Of a stretch of DNA of 64,000 nucleotides, positions 51,107 to 62,350 are shown piece after piece. This stretch comes from Aradus depressus (taxonomy: Eukaryota > Arthropoda > Insecta > Hemiptera > Aradidae), in assembly GCA_963662175.1 (NCBI GenBank), contig OY759217.1, positions 44,740,108 to 44,804,107 of the forward strand, written 5' to 3'. Positions within the stretch are counted from its first letter, which is position 1. Each line of letters starts with the position of its first letter. Both the position numbers and the translations under genes were made by a program. The notes beneath the pieces were generated by a model. That model was not told where the DNA came from. It did no database searches and saw only the letters and a program-made list of their open reading frames with translations.

Positions 51107-51546
51107 AATAACTATTTCTTAAAAAAATGTTATTGTAATTTTTAATTTTATTTATATTTGTTATTGTTACATTGTTTTTATTCTCTTTTCTATATTTCGG
51201 ACATTCGAGACCTAATAAAGGGACGTAAGAACTTCCCGAAATATCATCGTGATAAAGAAACTTCCGGAAGAGTTATAAAAAATAAATGTATATACAGTAT
51301 TTATTAGTATTATTATGTCTATATTCATATATTTTCAAGTATTAATTAATGTTTTATTTATTTCATTTAATTTTTTAATAGTATTGTTATTATTTATCAC
51401 ATGCGTGTCAGACTCAGTAGTTATAGCTGTTTATGTACCTACTAAGGCAGGACTAAGCTAACTTAATGTAAACATTCTTATGACGTATCCATGTTATGGT
51501 TTAACGGAAATAAATATCATTATTATTATCAGAGTTAGGTAGTTAC
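51107..51546. other. Beta-subunit intron with a decayed hairpin sequence
   Basis: CGAGACCTAATAAAGGGACG then TAAGAACTTCCCGAAATATC (about 51209-51248) resembles the Penelope-type hairpin (stem GGGA/TCCC followed by GAAA) without the CTGA start. Otherwise AT-rich and unassigned. Confidence 0.35.
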
Positions 51547-51645
51547 CTTGTTGGTTGCAGAAGCAATATGTTTCTTCAGATCAGCAGGCATCTCCTCCGG
51601 AAGGTCCTTTGTATCGTTGTAAAATTCAGGAGTCCAACCAAAAAT
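51547..51645 (-). CDS. nrv2: Na+/K+-ATPase beta subunit, middle exon
   Basis: Acceptor TTGTTTCAG, donor AACAAG|GTAACT on the - strand; 33 codons, phase 0 to 0. It reads [20 protein letters not shown] then [13 protein letters not shown]. The start, after the 'FLKLN(R)' of the exon before, rebuilds the conserved 'FLKLN.I.GW.P.' of beta subunits. The stretch after it is the variable region between two ectodomain strands. Confidence 0.97.
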
Positions 51646-51709
51646 CTGAAACAATTAAATATTATTATTTAATGATTTTTTTTTTTTTTTTTAATTATTC
51701 TAAAATAAA

Positions 51710-51973
51710 TGTGGCTCTTAACAGGACATTCTTATACCATCCACACTTATAGATCTCTCTCTCTCTCTCCCTTCTCAAAATCATTTCAATCTGACACTAT
51801 TAGGTATATGAAAGCAATGAGTTGGCATCAGCGATTTTTTTTTATTTCATTGTATAGCGTCATTCTGAGAGTGACTTTCTAATACCCAGTAATGTCAGTC
51901 TGAAATGGTTTTCAGAAGGGGGAGATGGAGAGAGAGAGAGATCACTAAGTGTGGATGGTATAAGAATCTTACA
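51710..51973. mobile_element. Fold-back MITE, copy 2
   Basis: GTGGCTCTTAACAGGACATT then CTTATACCATCCACACTTAT; the inverse side reads CACTAAGTGTGGATGGTATA then AGAATCTTACA. CTCTCTC and GAGAGAG blocks, CCCTTCTCAAAATCATTTCA, and an internal pair AAAGCAATGAGTTGGCATCA..TAATACCCAGTAATGTCAGT. Longer than copy 1 because the centre is kept. Confidence 0.8.
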
Positions 51974-52069
51974 ATTTGAAAATTATCTTAAAATATTACC
52001 TACGGAAATTCTATGAGGGGCTATACCATTTACATATTGACCCTACCTTAAAGCTGAGTACTTACAGCG

Positions 52070-52215
52070 ATTGGAAATTTAATAAGAACCATTTTTTGTG
52101 AGAATCAATTTTTCGATGGGACTAATCGTTTTCGGGCGAATCAAGGCAATGTCTAAAAATATGTGTTTCAAAACTACATTTCAAGACTACATTTCGCGGT
52201 AGAGCGCGACACATG
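52070..52215 (-). repeat. Dispersed repeat, related in reverse to 57700-57890
   Basis: GGACTAATCGTTTTCGGGCG, AATCAAGGCAATGTCTAAAA, ATATGTGTTTCAAAACTACA and TTTCAAGACTACATTTCGCG correspond, reverse-complemented and diverged, to AAATGTAGTTTTGACACACA then ..TTAGACGTTTCCTTGAGTTA at 57798. Confidence 0.5.
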
Positions 52216-52346
52216 CGCACAGACATCATCGTGAAAATGGTTAAAACGTAATCGGACGATTACAATACTTCCTTATTATATAGACATAAGAAAGTAAAAA
52301 GATGAGAAAAATACTGCCAATAACCTTAAAAATATAATTAAAATTA

Positions 52347-52551
52347 TATTTATAATTTTGTTTTTATTTTAGCATATTTTTAAGGAGAATAGCATTAGTT
52401 GTCTGCCGCTTTAAGCTCTGAATTTGACTCTACTTCTGGAAAACATCATTTCTATCAAACCATGACTACAAGAAGTAGACACTGAACAATCAATTACTTT
52501 CATGCTCCGTCTGAAACCAATATGCCGATTTGATTAAAAATATATAAATAG
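52347..52551 (+). repeat. 205-bp direct repeat, copy 1
   Basis: TATTTATAATTTTGTTTTTA to TATATAAATAG. It ends where a SINE begins; copy 2 starts where that SINE ends. Identity is about 93 percent by eye. Confidence 0.9.
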
Positions 52552-52894
52552 AGAGGGCACCGGTAGCTCAGTGGTATGAGTGCTTGTCTTCTGAGCTCAA
52601 GACGTGGGTTCGAAACCCGACAGAGTCCCTTAGTTTATTTTATCTGGGAGGTAAAATAAACTTAAGCACGCCGTCCTTCGGATGGGACGTTAAGCGATGG
52701 TCCCGAGCCTGTACGATGTCAGGTACTCGTTAAAGACCCCTACCCTAGATGAATAAAAAAATTTAGGGTAGACAAAATTTAGGACTCCCACAGTAGAGTC
52801 GGGCTCATGTCCACCAGAGTGACGAAAGAGCGCTCTGGTAGTAGGCGATATGACCTCGCAGTTAAAGCCCGGGCATGAGTCATAAAACCTAATC
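52552..52894 (+). mobile_element. Full-length SINE exactly between two 205-bp repeats
   Basis: Head AGGGCACCGGTAGCTCAGTG, B box GGTTCGAAACC (about 52607), body and 3' end as in the 28002 copy; tail CATAAAACCTAATC has a single CCTAA unit. It is very close to the 28002 copy along its whole length, so it is young. Confidence 0.93.
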
Positions 52895-53099
52895 TATTTA
52901 TAATTTTGTATTTATTTTAGCAGATTTTTAAGGAGAATAGCGTTAGCTGTCTACCGTTTTAAGCTCTGAATTTGACTCTACTTCTGGAAAACATAATTTG
53001 TATGAAACCATGACTACAAGAAGAAGACATTGAACAATCAATTACTTTCATGCTACCTCTGAAACCAATCTACCGATTTGATTAAAAATATATAAATAG
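52895..53099 (+). repeat. 205-bp direct repeat, copy 2
   Basis: Same sequence as 52347-52551, ending TATATAAATAG. Differences such as CATCATTTCTATCAAACC versus CATAATTTGTATGAAACC show it is not a very recent copy. Confidence 0.9.
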
Positions 53100-53225
53100 A
53101 AGTGGCCAGGAACTTTTCAATGCCCATACTAAATTTTGTATTGATATCTATATTACGACAGTTATTAGGATTTTTGAGATATGCTCCCTCACCTGATCCG
53201 CCCCAAATCTGAAAACACCTCGAAG

Positions 53226-53370
53226 TTAGTTATTATGGCTCATGCCCGGACTTTAACTACAACGTCATATCGCCTACTACCAGAGTGCTCTTTCGTCACT
53301 CAGATGAACATGTCCTAAATTTTGTCTACCCTAAGTTTTCATTCACCTAGGGTAGGTTCTTTAAAACATC
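53226..53370 (-). mobile_element. SINE 3' part, - strand
   Basis: GCTCATGCCCGGACTTTAAC, CATATCGCCTACTACCAGAG, CCTAAATTTTGTCTACCCTA and CACCTAGGGTAGGTTCTTTA. It is truncated before the GGCTCGGGACC landmark. Confidence 0.75.
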
Positions 53371-53682
53371 TCTGGAAGATGTGCCTGATAAAAAGTCAAG
53401 ACTACAGATATTTTATTTATTTAGATGTTTTAAAAATAGGTACATAGGATCATATCCCTTCCCTTATCACACTCCTCTCTAAATGTATTGTTTTTTTTTT
53501 GTATTTATAAGGACAATAATATAATAATTGATTTATTTATGCATTTATGCAATTGATTTATGAAGCAATGAAGTTCTTTTCCATCAGTATACCATTTAAT
53601 TAATAAGACTGTTCTCCAGTTTCTTCATATTCTATGATTCTTTAACTAAATCAATTATTCATTTATTGTCGCTATAAGTATA
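53371..53682. other. No gene seen
   Basis: AT-rich beta-subunit intron between two SINEs. Confidence 0.4.
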
Positions 53683-53695
53683 GGAAGGAGATAAG

Positions 53696-54040
53696 GTTAG
53701 GTTAGGTTTTATGACTCATGCCCGGGCTTTAACTACGAGGTCATATCGCCTACTACCAGAGCGCTCTTTCATCACTCTGGTGGACAAGAGCCCAACTCTA
53801 CTGTGGGAGTCCTAAATTTTGCTTACCCTAAATTTTAATTCACCTTGGGCAGGAGTCTTTTACGAGTACCTGACATCGTACAGGCTCGGGACCATCGCTT
53901 AATGTCCCATCCGAAGGACGGCGTGCTTAAGTTTATTTTACCTCACAGATAAAATAAACTAAGGGCCTCGGTCGGGTTTCGAACCCACGTTCTTGAGCTC
54001 AGAAGACAAGCACGCATACCACTGAGCTACTGGCGCCCTC
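53696..54040 (-). mobile_element. Full-length SINE with telomere-like tail and 13-bp target duplication
   Basis: The tail on + reads AGGTTAGGTTTTATGACTCA, i.e. (CCTAA)n on the SINE's own strand. The head is complete at the right (CCACTGAGCTACTGGCGCCC). GGA(A/T)GGAGATAAG flanks it at 53683-53695 and 54041-54053. Confidence 0.93.
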
Positions 54041-54053
54041 GGATGGAGATAAG

Positions 54054-54747
54054 AGATAAGATCCAATATACATATATATTTCTTAATATTTATTTACTTC
54101 TTGATCTATCCCACTTAAACTCAACTTCAACGTTTTCTTCAAAGAAAACGTCTCAGGTCTCCCAAAACTATAGACTGATGTTTTCAATTAGAAATAATAT
54201 ACTATAATTGTCGTGGATTTACTGTATAAAAGGGCAGATCCTGTAGATCCCCCTAGATCCTTTCTGCCCGATTTGAGAGTAAAAACAAATATAAAATAGA
54301 ACAGTGTTTGGTATAGCCCTAAAATAATGAGTCCTACTTTTAAAAAAGAGAAAGAAGAACCCTGAGCTGTTCCAGAAATTTCTAGTTTGAGTCAAGGACC
54401 TCTCACGTGGGCCTGGTTTCAAAGTTTTGTGGTCCAGATGTTTTTTTTTTTTTTTTTTTAATATCAAAGAAAATAAAAAAACTTGCTGACACTTCTTCTT
54501 GAACGTTACATAATACATACATACATTAATACACATGAAGAAGTTGAAAAGTAAGCCAAAATAACAAATAAAACAAAAATACATGACATCAGTTCTAATA
54601 CATTTTTAAGGTTTCCAGGGTCAATGACCTTAAATCTTGTCCAAATGTCTGTCGAGCCTGCCTAGCGATGACGTCTAGAATGTGATATTAAATTAAAAGA
54701 TGATGTTGAGAGGAACAAAGTAAATGATAAGAATACACATGTAAGGG
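54054..54747. other. No gene seen
   Basis: AT-rich. A - strand frame over 54219-54584 is Lys/Phe-rich and crosses a T run at 54441-54460; not a known protein. Confidence 0.4.
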
Positions 54748-55412
54748 GTCCGTAAGTCGTCGGTGAATCATCGGCTATGTACGTCCTCAGCAAGAATTAA
54801 TTAATAACTCAATATTTGACTTACATAGTGGCTTCCGAATCCTCATACAAAATTTTGTATCGATATATTCATTACATAGGCAGTTGTTGAGATTTTTGAA
54901 CCGAACCCCCTCCCCTGAACCTCTCTTCTCTTCAGCCGATATCGCTGAAATTTCACAGATTATAACCTCATTGGGTTTTGATTTAAAATATGACGATACA
55001 TTCATTACATCGATAGTTATTGGAGTTTTTGAGTTGAGCTCCCCCCTTGACTTCTGCCGATTCGATTGAAAATCGATGGGTGTTGTCTTTATAGAGTTTT
55101 GGTCACCCATATAAAAAATCGTATCGATACATTCTTTCTATCGGCAGTTATTAGAGTTTTTGTGTCAAGCCTCCCTCCTATTCCCCCCCTTCCATTTGGC
55201 CGATTTGACTGAAAATCGATAGGTGTCATCGTTAGGAGGTTCTAGATTCACATATAAAGTTTCGTGTCGATACATTCATCTATCGGAGTTAAAGTTATCC
55301 GAGATAGGCAGACCTTTATTTTTTTTTATTTCACATTTGGAATCTGGAAAACATAAAATTGCTGAACGATTACATAACTTCCCCTATACTTCATATTGCT
55401 GGAGAAGTAAAA
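54748..55412 (-). repeat. 'GGGGAAGT' repeat, near full-length - strand copy
   Basis: 3' end in reverse at the left (AAGTCGTCGGTGAATCATCG, GCTATGTACGTCCTCAGCAA), internal units with GTATCGATATATTCATTACA, GATTATAACCTCATTGGGTT and GGCCGATTTGACTGAAAATC, and the start at the right (GAACGATTACATAACTTCCC then CTATACTTCATATTGCTGG then AGAAGT). Confidence 0.88.
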
Positions 55413-57449
55413 ATAAAAAAATGCTTAGTCGGATGGAACGAAATCAATCCTTATAAGGAATGTGCTGAAATAGTAGATTTAATAAAATTCTAATAATAAT
55501 GGTTTCGTGGGCAGAAGGTGTTCCCTTTTGGCTATATTTAGCGTAGATAGCCTCCATTCGGTCCTCTTCTAGCCTCTCACAGTTCCCTTATCCCATACAT
55601 TTTTAACAATTTCTTGAAAAAAAAAAAAAAAAAAATGCGTGAGTGACGCGCTACTCACGAGAACATCGCTTTAGTTTCAAAAACTTGCTATCGTGCTCTG
55701 ATTTTAATTAAAATTTGTTTTATAATGGTACAATAAGAAAAGTAGTGTGAGGAATTAAATTTTCAAATTTATTGTTCTTCAATTTCTTTTATACATGAAA
55801 TTATAGGTTTGTGTTAGCTAAAATAAGATATATACAACTGTGATTGTAGTGTACCGCGAGAATACAGCGTCGATGATAGTTTTCGAATTTAATGTTGAAA
55901 TGCTTCGATTCGTATTCATTTGTAGATTAAATTTATCATTTAAAAATGAAATAAGCTGTTCGGTATCTCCAGAAATGGATAAAACATTATATTATTTGTT
56001 GTGACAATATGATAACAAATATATTATTTATTGATCGATATTTTCATCAGTTATTATTATATATTAATAACAATATTATATAATATATAATAATATATTG
56101 AAATATTATATATTATATTTTTTGTATTCGTACTTCAACGGAACGTTTTCAACAATTTTAAAGGTATCACAAACCACTAGTAACATTTGTAAGTAACAGT
56201 GAAGTACCAGATCAATAAAATATAATTTTCATATATTTTTAGGTTTAATATTTTTATTGTTCTTATATAAATTTATTTTTTTAATGAAGAAGTGTGGAAG
56301 TTCACTTCAACCCTGCGCTTATGTGGGGAGGCACTTATTTTTTTTAATTACTGGATTGTACATAATATAAAGCATAGGCATATATATATTATATGTATTT
56401 TAGGTATATATATATATATATAATATAAAAATGAACGTATATTATTTTAAAGATTTACACGAAAGCGAACTCAAAACATTTGGCATTGTGTACCCCTCTT
56501 ACAGAAGACCTAATTTGCAAAACTAAAAACCAAACTAAGAAAATACAAATAAAAATTTGTTTTTTGCAATGATATCGACGAATTTACTGTAAACTCAAGA
56601 GACAGCCCTCCATTGTTTACCTTTCTGGTCAAGCTGTGAGTGCCCAAGGATTATGTATGCCCTCCTCATGTTATGTAAACAAAAATATATACTTGGATTA
56701 ACTCAAACGATTTTATACATTTTTGAGATCCTCATAACAACATGTTCATTTTTAATTAATCAATAAATCAATAAGATTTATAATAGTTGTTTTTAAGAAA
56801 TATTACTGAGGCTATGTCTGGGGATAGAAACGACCTATCTACATGTTCAACTTTTTAAGTTAAGCGGTTCGAAAGGGACTGATATACGCCGTGAGCATCC
56901 GATAATGGTTTCATTTTTACAATTTTTTGTATGAAACACTTAAAATTGTCAAACATTTCTTTTCCTTGTGAATACTAGGATCAGTGGCTCCTCCTGCCAG
57001 TAAAAAACACACTTTTTTTTTTTTTTTTTTTTGTATTTATTTATTTAGCTCCTAGATTAGTATGTAAAACACCCACACACCTAGTTGAGGGCAATGGCCC
57101 CCCGACCCCGCTTCTCCTCAGGCACAAACAAAAACAAAGCCTCAATCAAATCTCGTAAAACATTGTTTACTGGCTTTGATCTTTCCATAAGGCACTTAGG
57201 AAACTATGTTATTTTCAATAAAAATTCTAAAATTATTTTTTGCCGCTTGAAAGAGGAGGATGTTTGCCAATAATGCAGTCAAGGTAACATATGAGTGGTT
57301 CTTGGACAAAAGTGCCAAGACACATTTCCATAATTTCACAGGAGAATATTTGATTTATTTTTACTTTCTTATACCTACAGAATACGGAAGTATTATAGAA
57401 AATCCGTAGTAATATAATCCGAAGTATTATAAGCGACCGAAAATCAATT
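55413..57449. other. Beta-subunit intron, no gene seen
   Basis: Two kilobases with palindromic AT-rich sequence (56040-56125: many ATATTATATAATATA words), an (A)n at 55618-55634 and a (T)n at 57012-57032. A + strand frame at 57085-57273 is not recognised. Confidence 0.4.
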
Positions 57450-57890
57450 TCAATGGATTTTCACATTTCAAGGTCCCCTGAAACGTTTTGACTATTTTCG
57501 CAAGGTCTGCCTTTGTGTGTTTCTGCTCTACCCCAAAAACGATTGTATGAAGTGGAAATTTGGAATGAAGAGGTTACATGTGATAACTTAAATGTGATTA
57601 GATTTTGGCTGAAATCGGACGAAAATTGAGACACTTAACTCCGAGGTCTAAGTCCATTTAACAAGATACCGCTATTATTTATGACCTAGTCAAAAAACTT
57701 TTCAGTAATAGAGAAAACTGAAATACACATTTTATATAATCAGATTTTTAGTAGGTCGTTTGGTTTTCGAGATACAAACCGTCTTGAAATGTAGTTTTGA
57801 CACACATAATTTTAGACGTTTCCTTGAGTTACCCAAAAACGGTTAATCATATCAAAAATTTGATTCATACCAAAAATTTCCTTATTCCCA
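57450..57890 (+). repeat. Dispersed repeat, longest copy
   Basis: GGATTTTCACATTTCAAGGT then CCCCTGAAACG; GCTGAAATCGGACGAAAATT; AGTAGGTCGTTTGGTTTTCG then AGATACAAACCGTCTTGAAA; TGAGTTACCCAAAAACGGTT. Parts recur at 25770 (same strand) and 52070 (other strand). No frame spans it. Confidence 0.5.
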
Positions 57891-58654
57891 ATCACTAATT
57901 AATCCTCAGATTTGATATGGAATCAATGCGACAAAAAAAACATTAAGGCGTAGTCAAGGTCCACGCCGTAGATTTTCCGTGAAAACGTCGGGATAAAATC
58001 ATAACAAGTGTTTCGTATTAATATGTAATTTAATTATCAATCTCTTTAATAAAATAGTAGTATTGCGGTACTGACCAACTTCCCGTCCTTATCTATTCGG
58101 TACGATATTTAGACGAACGGATATCTTTTCATTTTCTTTTCGATGCTGCCGTAGCTCTTGCATTTGCTCGGCACTAGACTTTTTAGGTTTTTAAAATTCC
58201 TTTTGATGCGAGCTTTCCTCTGATTTGCGTTTTCTATAATTCCGAACATATTTACGATTCATATGAGACGACATCTTTAATTGTTTTGCAATTTTCAATT
58301 TAATACCGATTTTTACATATAATTCGGCGAATATTTTTATTGTTTCACTTTGAGTACTAGTAGTGCTCCTCAAGCTTTTTACAATGACACCCGAATCAAC
58401 GTTCTATCTAAACGCGTTATCACGCTACACTAATTTCTAATTTTACACAACGCTAATTCGCAACAATCATCCGCTGGCGCCCACACCAGTCCGATAACGT
58501 CACAGGCAAAATAAACACTGCACAACAAACACGTACAGACATGCTCTATCCATTGTGACCTCAACCGTTGTTATCGCATTATTAGTCTCGTAGTTATTAT
58601 CGATTGAAATCTGACGGTATTTTGTAACACAAGAAACTTTGACCTGGATATCAC
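57891..58654. other. No gene assigned
   Basis: A less AT-rich block at 58360-58600 (GACACCCGAATCAACGTTCT, AACAATCATCCGCTGGCGCC, CCAGTCCGATAACGTCACAG) has no recognised coding content. A - strand frame at 58191-58373 is Lys/Ser-rich and unrecognised. Confidence 0.35.
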
Positions 58655-58908
58655 TGTGCTTATACCGACTCTGTTATACCAACCACGCTTACAGAACACT
58701 GTCTCTATTTCCCCTTCCCAGAATCATTTCAAATTGGCATTACTGGGTATAAGAAAGTCACTCTCAGAAATATATTGTACAATGACGCCAATTCATTACT
58801 TGCTTATACCCATTAATGCCAGTATAAAATGATTCTGAGAAGAGGGAGGGAGAGAGAGTGATCTGTAAGCGTGGATGGTATAAGAAAGTCCTGCAATAGC
58901 CACATAAC
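58655..58908. mobile_element. Fold-back MITE, copy 3
   Basis: GTTATACCAACCACGCTTAC then AGAACACTGTCTC on the left; GAGAGAGAGTGATCTGTAAG then CGTGGATGGTATAAGAAAGT and CCTGCAATAGCCACAT on the right. The inner pair GGCATTACTGGGTATAAG / CTTATACCCATTAATGCC is present. The extreme left end is degraded. Confidence 0.8.
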
Positions 58909-59514
58909 ATTTTTATTTTTATAATTTTGACAGATTACGTAACTTACTCTAAACTAATAAAGGAAAAAATGCCGGATAACTAAAGTTCGGGATTTTATTG
59001 AATATTACAAACCGAAATAATACTTGAATCAATAAATATTTATTATTGGTTCCGAAACGGTAAACTATAAAAAAAAAATGGTTCACAGGATACAAAAATA
59101 TCGTATTGGAAGGAAGAGGCTATTTTTGGTAGATGGCTACCAAAGCAGAGGTCTGGTCTGGGCACTTGTCCAACCGTCAGTCCACCGAAATTCCAACGAT
59201 ATTAGAATGACGTCCGTCCAGAATCAACGTCATCAAGTCATCGTCACTAAATCTCTACGACAATTCTGTCCTCACACACTGTATTTTAATCCCACAGATT
59301 TCCTGACTCCTGAACCAAATCCAGTTTATAAATTAAGTATAAAAGTAGATTCATAATTACCCAAAAAATTTCCAACGTTTACTAACACAGTTTAAAACAT
59401 TAAAAAAAAAAAATAATAATTGGGGTTAAACATGATCATTACCTCAAATTCTAGAGTTTGGTTGGTAATTTGTTTAACACGATTCGTGCCTTAAATTCGT
59501 GTTTAACTAAAAAG
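58909..59514. other. No gene assigned
   Basis: A + strand frame (59078-59356, 92 codons) begins ATGGTTCACAGGATACAAAA and is less AT-rich than its surroundings over 59100-59290. No domain, splice signal or repeat match was recognised. Confidence 0.3.
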
Positions 59515-59937
59515 AATGAATCACTGGCTATGTACTTCCCTAGCGCAAATTAATCAACTAAATTTTCGCATATATAAGGATTATATAATACATTATGTAA
59601 ATTCATTACATCAAAATATTATAAGGGTTTTTGAGTAGAGCCGCCTCCTCCGTTCCCCTCCGTTTTTTTTTTTGGCCGATTTCTCTGTAAATCGACGGTC
59701 GTCCTAATGGGAATTTGAAATTACATATATATTTTTCATGTCGATATGTTCATTCTATCGGGAGTTATCGTGTTCGCACAGACAAACACTCAAATATACA
59801 GGAAATGTTTTTTTTTTTTTTTTCGAATCAATGAGTCGGAAAACACGAAATTCCGGTGAAAGTCAACATCAAATTTCTGACAGATTACATAACACCCCCC
59901 TATATTTTGCGTAGCTGAAGAAACAAAAATAAAAATG
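59515..59937 (-). repeat. 'GGGGAAGT' repeat, - strand copy
   Basis: GAATCACTGGCTATGTACTT then CCCTAGCGCAAATTAATCAA; TTTTGGCCGATTTCTCTGTA; CATGTCGATATGTTCATTCT; ATGAGTCGGAAAACACGAAA; GACAGATTACATAACACCCC then CCTATATTTTGCGTAGCTG. The middle is shortened. Confidence 0.8.
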
Positions 59938-60073
59938 TACTTACTGGAATATCATTCCAAAAAAATTAAAAAATGCAGAACACTTAAGTAGAGGCGCAAC
60001 TAATGCGTTTTAGCGCTCTATGGGATTTTTCGTGGCTTTGCGGTGTACCTTGTTATGTCATTATTCATACTTG

Positions 60074-60242
60074 GCTGAAAATCAATAGGTGTCATCGTTA
60101 GAGGGTATTGCATTCACATATAAAGTTTTGTGTCGATACATTCATTCTATGGGGAGTTATTGTGTTCACAGACAACAACAAGCATTGAATTGTTGACCGA
60201 TTCCATAACTTCCCCTATACTTCGCATAGCTGGGGAAGTGAA
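60074..60242 (-). repeat. 'GGGGAAGT' repeat, 5' part, - strand
   Basis: TGGCTGAAAATCAATAGGTG, TTTGTGTCGATACATTCATT and the start in reverse, CCGATTCCATAACTTCCCCT then ATACTTCGCATAGCTGGGGA then AGT. The terminus has the hairpin ACTTCCCC...GGGGAAGT intact. Confidence 0.8.
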
Positions 60243-60443
60243 ATACATCAAACATTTTTTAAAAAGCACTGTTAATGATCGGAGAAAAGTGTCTTAAAGG
60301 GCTTTAGTCCCTTAAAGGGTTTTACTCCCCACATTTGCAATGGATATCTTTCATACAAACAAAACATGTTTGTGTATAACGGTTACGTAAATATTCCATT
60401 GACTATGTATGAATATAATTGTTGAAGAAGTCCTAATACAGAC

Positions 60444-60622
60444 CCTGTTGAGTTTGAGAAAGATGCATGGAGTGGAAGACTTGAAGCCGAAGCTCTTGGC
60501 CTCCCGACAGTCGCCCCACTCGTCAGTGGTGACTGGCACGTCGCATGCCTTACCGTCAGTTGGCATACCGAAGTAGCAGATCCTTCGACTCCGTCGATCT
60601 GCCTCATCCGGATTTGTATATG
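60444..60622 (-). CDS. nrv2: Na+/K+-ATPase beta subunit, first exon seen here
   Basis: Acceptor TTTATTTTCAG, donor AACAGG|GTCTGT on the - strand; two bases complete a codon from an exon beyond, then 59 codons. It reads YTNPDEADRRSRRICYFG, then VTTDEWGDCREAKSFGFKSS and TPCIFLKLNR. The Cys pair DC...PC and 'G(Y/F)....PC(V/I)FLKLN' are landmarks of the beta ectodomain. Joined to 51645, 47618 and 41323 the frame stays open to the stop (~186 residues of the usual ~300-320). The cytoplasmic tail, single membrane helix and first ectodomain part are upstream. Confidence 0.95.
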
Positions 60623-60993
60623 CTGAAAATAAAAACATATACAGTTAATAATGTACAACATTTTGGAATCGAAAAGGGTATGAAGTCAATTTGGCAGAGA
60701 TTTCATCAGAGGAACACCAAAGTTGGGAAGGGAGTCACCGACCAAACGCTACCTTACATGGAAGTTGGGGTATAAGTCAAATGACACATCAGGGAGATGG
60801 GACATCATATGGAATGACAATCGACTTTTAAAGGCAATCGATTATTTAGTACAGTACATGATTTTAAAACAACTAAATTGTTTAGTCGCAATGAGTGCGC
60901 ACACTATGAGCTTTAAAATTGTTTGATCGAGCAACGAGAACAGACATCATCATCACGTTTCCTATAAAAGCGACTACATCGTTGAAACAAAAA
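60623..60993. other. No gene seen
   Basis: Intron upstream of the beta-subunit exon. + strand frames at 60545-60775 and 60723-60926 overlap the antisense of the exon or lack any domain. Confidence 0.35.
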
Positions 60994-61207
60994 ATATGTG
61001 ATGGTGTCCATTACAGACATTCTTATACCAACCACGCTTACAGATATATGAAAGCAGTATTTTTGTTTCATTGTACAACGTAATTTTAAGAGTGAATTTC
61101 ATACATCCAGTAATGCCAGTATAAAATGATTTTGAGAAGGGGGAGGGGGAGAGAGAGTGATCTGTGAGCGTGGTTGGTATAAGAAAGTCCTGTAATGGCC
61201 ACGAATA
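60994..61207. mobile_element. Fold-back MITE, copy 4
   Basis: ATATGTGATGGTGTCCATTA then CAGACATTCTTATACCAACC on the left; GATCTGTGAGCGTGGTTGGT then ATAAGAAAGTCCTGTAATGG and CCAC on the right, with AAAATGATTTTGAGAAGGGG inside. The left arm lost its CTCTCTC block. Confidence 0.85.
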
Positions 61208-61553
61208 TTTAATTGTTTTCTTAGTTTTAATAATTTGTCATAAAAACTACCAATGATAATAACCATTTTTTATAGTTTTTTGCTACGCAATACAATTTAA
61301 ACATTACTTTCAAATATTTTCTATTAAAATATATTTTTCATTCTTTGAGGCGCTAACTTTAGTCGTATTGATCTTAATTTTCTGATATATGAGGCGGCAT
61401 GCTAAGACCAATGCTATGGTCAATTTCAAACAGCATTCTAAACTAAGAGAATATCCGTATTTCCTAACTTAATATGGAAAAGTGCCATTAATATGAAACA
61501 TTATATTATAAAATACATAATGCAATAATATGCATATAGAATTTACAGTCTAC
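61208..61553. other. No gene seen
   Basis: AT-rich sequence without recognised content. Confidence 0.4.
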
Positions 61554-61825
61554 TGAGCTCAAGATTGTGGATTCGAAACGCGGCCAAAGCCATTATCTGG
61601 GAGATAAAAAAAAAATTGAGCATGCCGTCCTTCGGATTAAACGATTGTCCCGATGTTCGATGCAGATACTCGTTGAGGACCCCCTACCCCTAGTTGAATA
61701 AACATAGGTAGGGAACATTAGGACTACCTTATTAGAGTCGGGCTCATGTCCACCAGAGTGACGAAAGAGAACTCTGGACTATCTGACTACTAAGATGATA
61801 TGACCTCGTAGTATAAGTTCGTAGA
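61554..61825 (+). mobile_element. SINE, diverged, head truncated
   Basis: CTGAGCTCAAGATTGTGGAT then TCGAAACGCGGCC (B box degraded), GCATGCCGTCCTTCGGATTA, TAGAGTCGGGCTCATGTCCA, CCAGAGTGACGAAAGAGA and GATATGACCTCGTAG. CTATCTGACTACTAAGATGA shows a small internal insertion. Confidence 0.75.
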
Positions 61826-62159
61826 TAAGTAATTCTTAAATATACTCATAGCTGGGGAAGTAACAGACATTTTTGAAGCTTAGTAGAAGAAAAAATATAA
61901 AAAGCTCTTTAGCAACCAAGTGATTCTTGTTTTTTGATCAATTGTACTATCAACCTTGAAGAGAAAAACAGGATATTGATATCAGAGTTCGAGGAAAATA
62001 ACACATCAGAAGCATAAGGAAAACCCGCACATCATTTAAATTAATAATTTTAATAAAAATATTGTTACTATTTAGGGGCTCTGCTTTCCTGGCTTCTGAC
62101 ACTAATTTTGATCATATAGGACGAAAATAAGGGGAATCAATCTGATATGGATTGTTGGT

Positions 62160-62350
62160 ATCGGCAAAAGGAACTTTAAGAACCCCAATAACTGCCAATG
62201 AATGTATCGACATGAAATTTCATATTTAAAGTCACGACCCAATGAGGACATAACCTGTCAAATTTCAGCTATATCGGTTGAAGGGCAAGGGAAAGCGAAA
62301 AGCTAATTGATTAATTCGTACTGGGGAAATACATAACTGGTGATTCACTG
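62160..62350 (+). repeat. 'GGGGAAGT' repeat, 3' half
   Basis: AACCCCAATAACTGCCAATG then AATGTATCGACATGAAATTT; CAATGAGGACATAACCTGTC then AAATTTCAGCTATATCGG; TTGATTAATTCGTACTGGGG then AAATACATAACTGGTGATTC. Confidence 0.75.

Noticed and set aside
54219..54584. 121-codon - strand frame
   Set aside because: Depends on translating a ~20-bp homopolymer as poly-Lys and has no recognisable domain.
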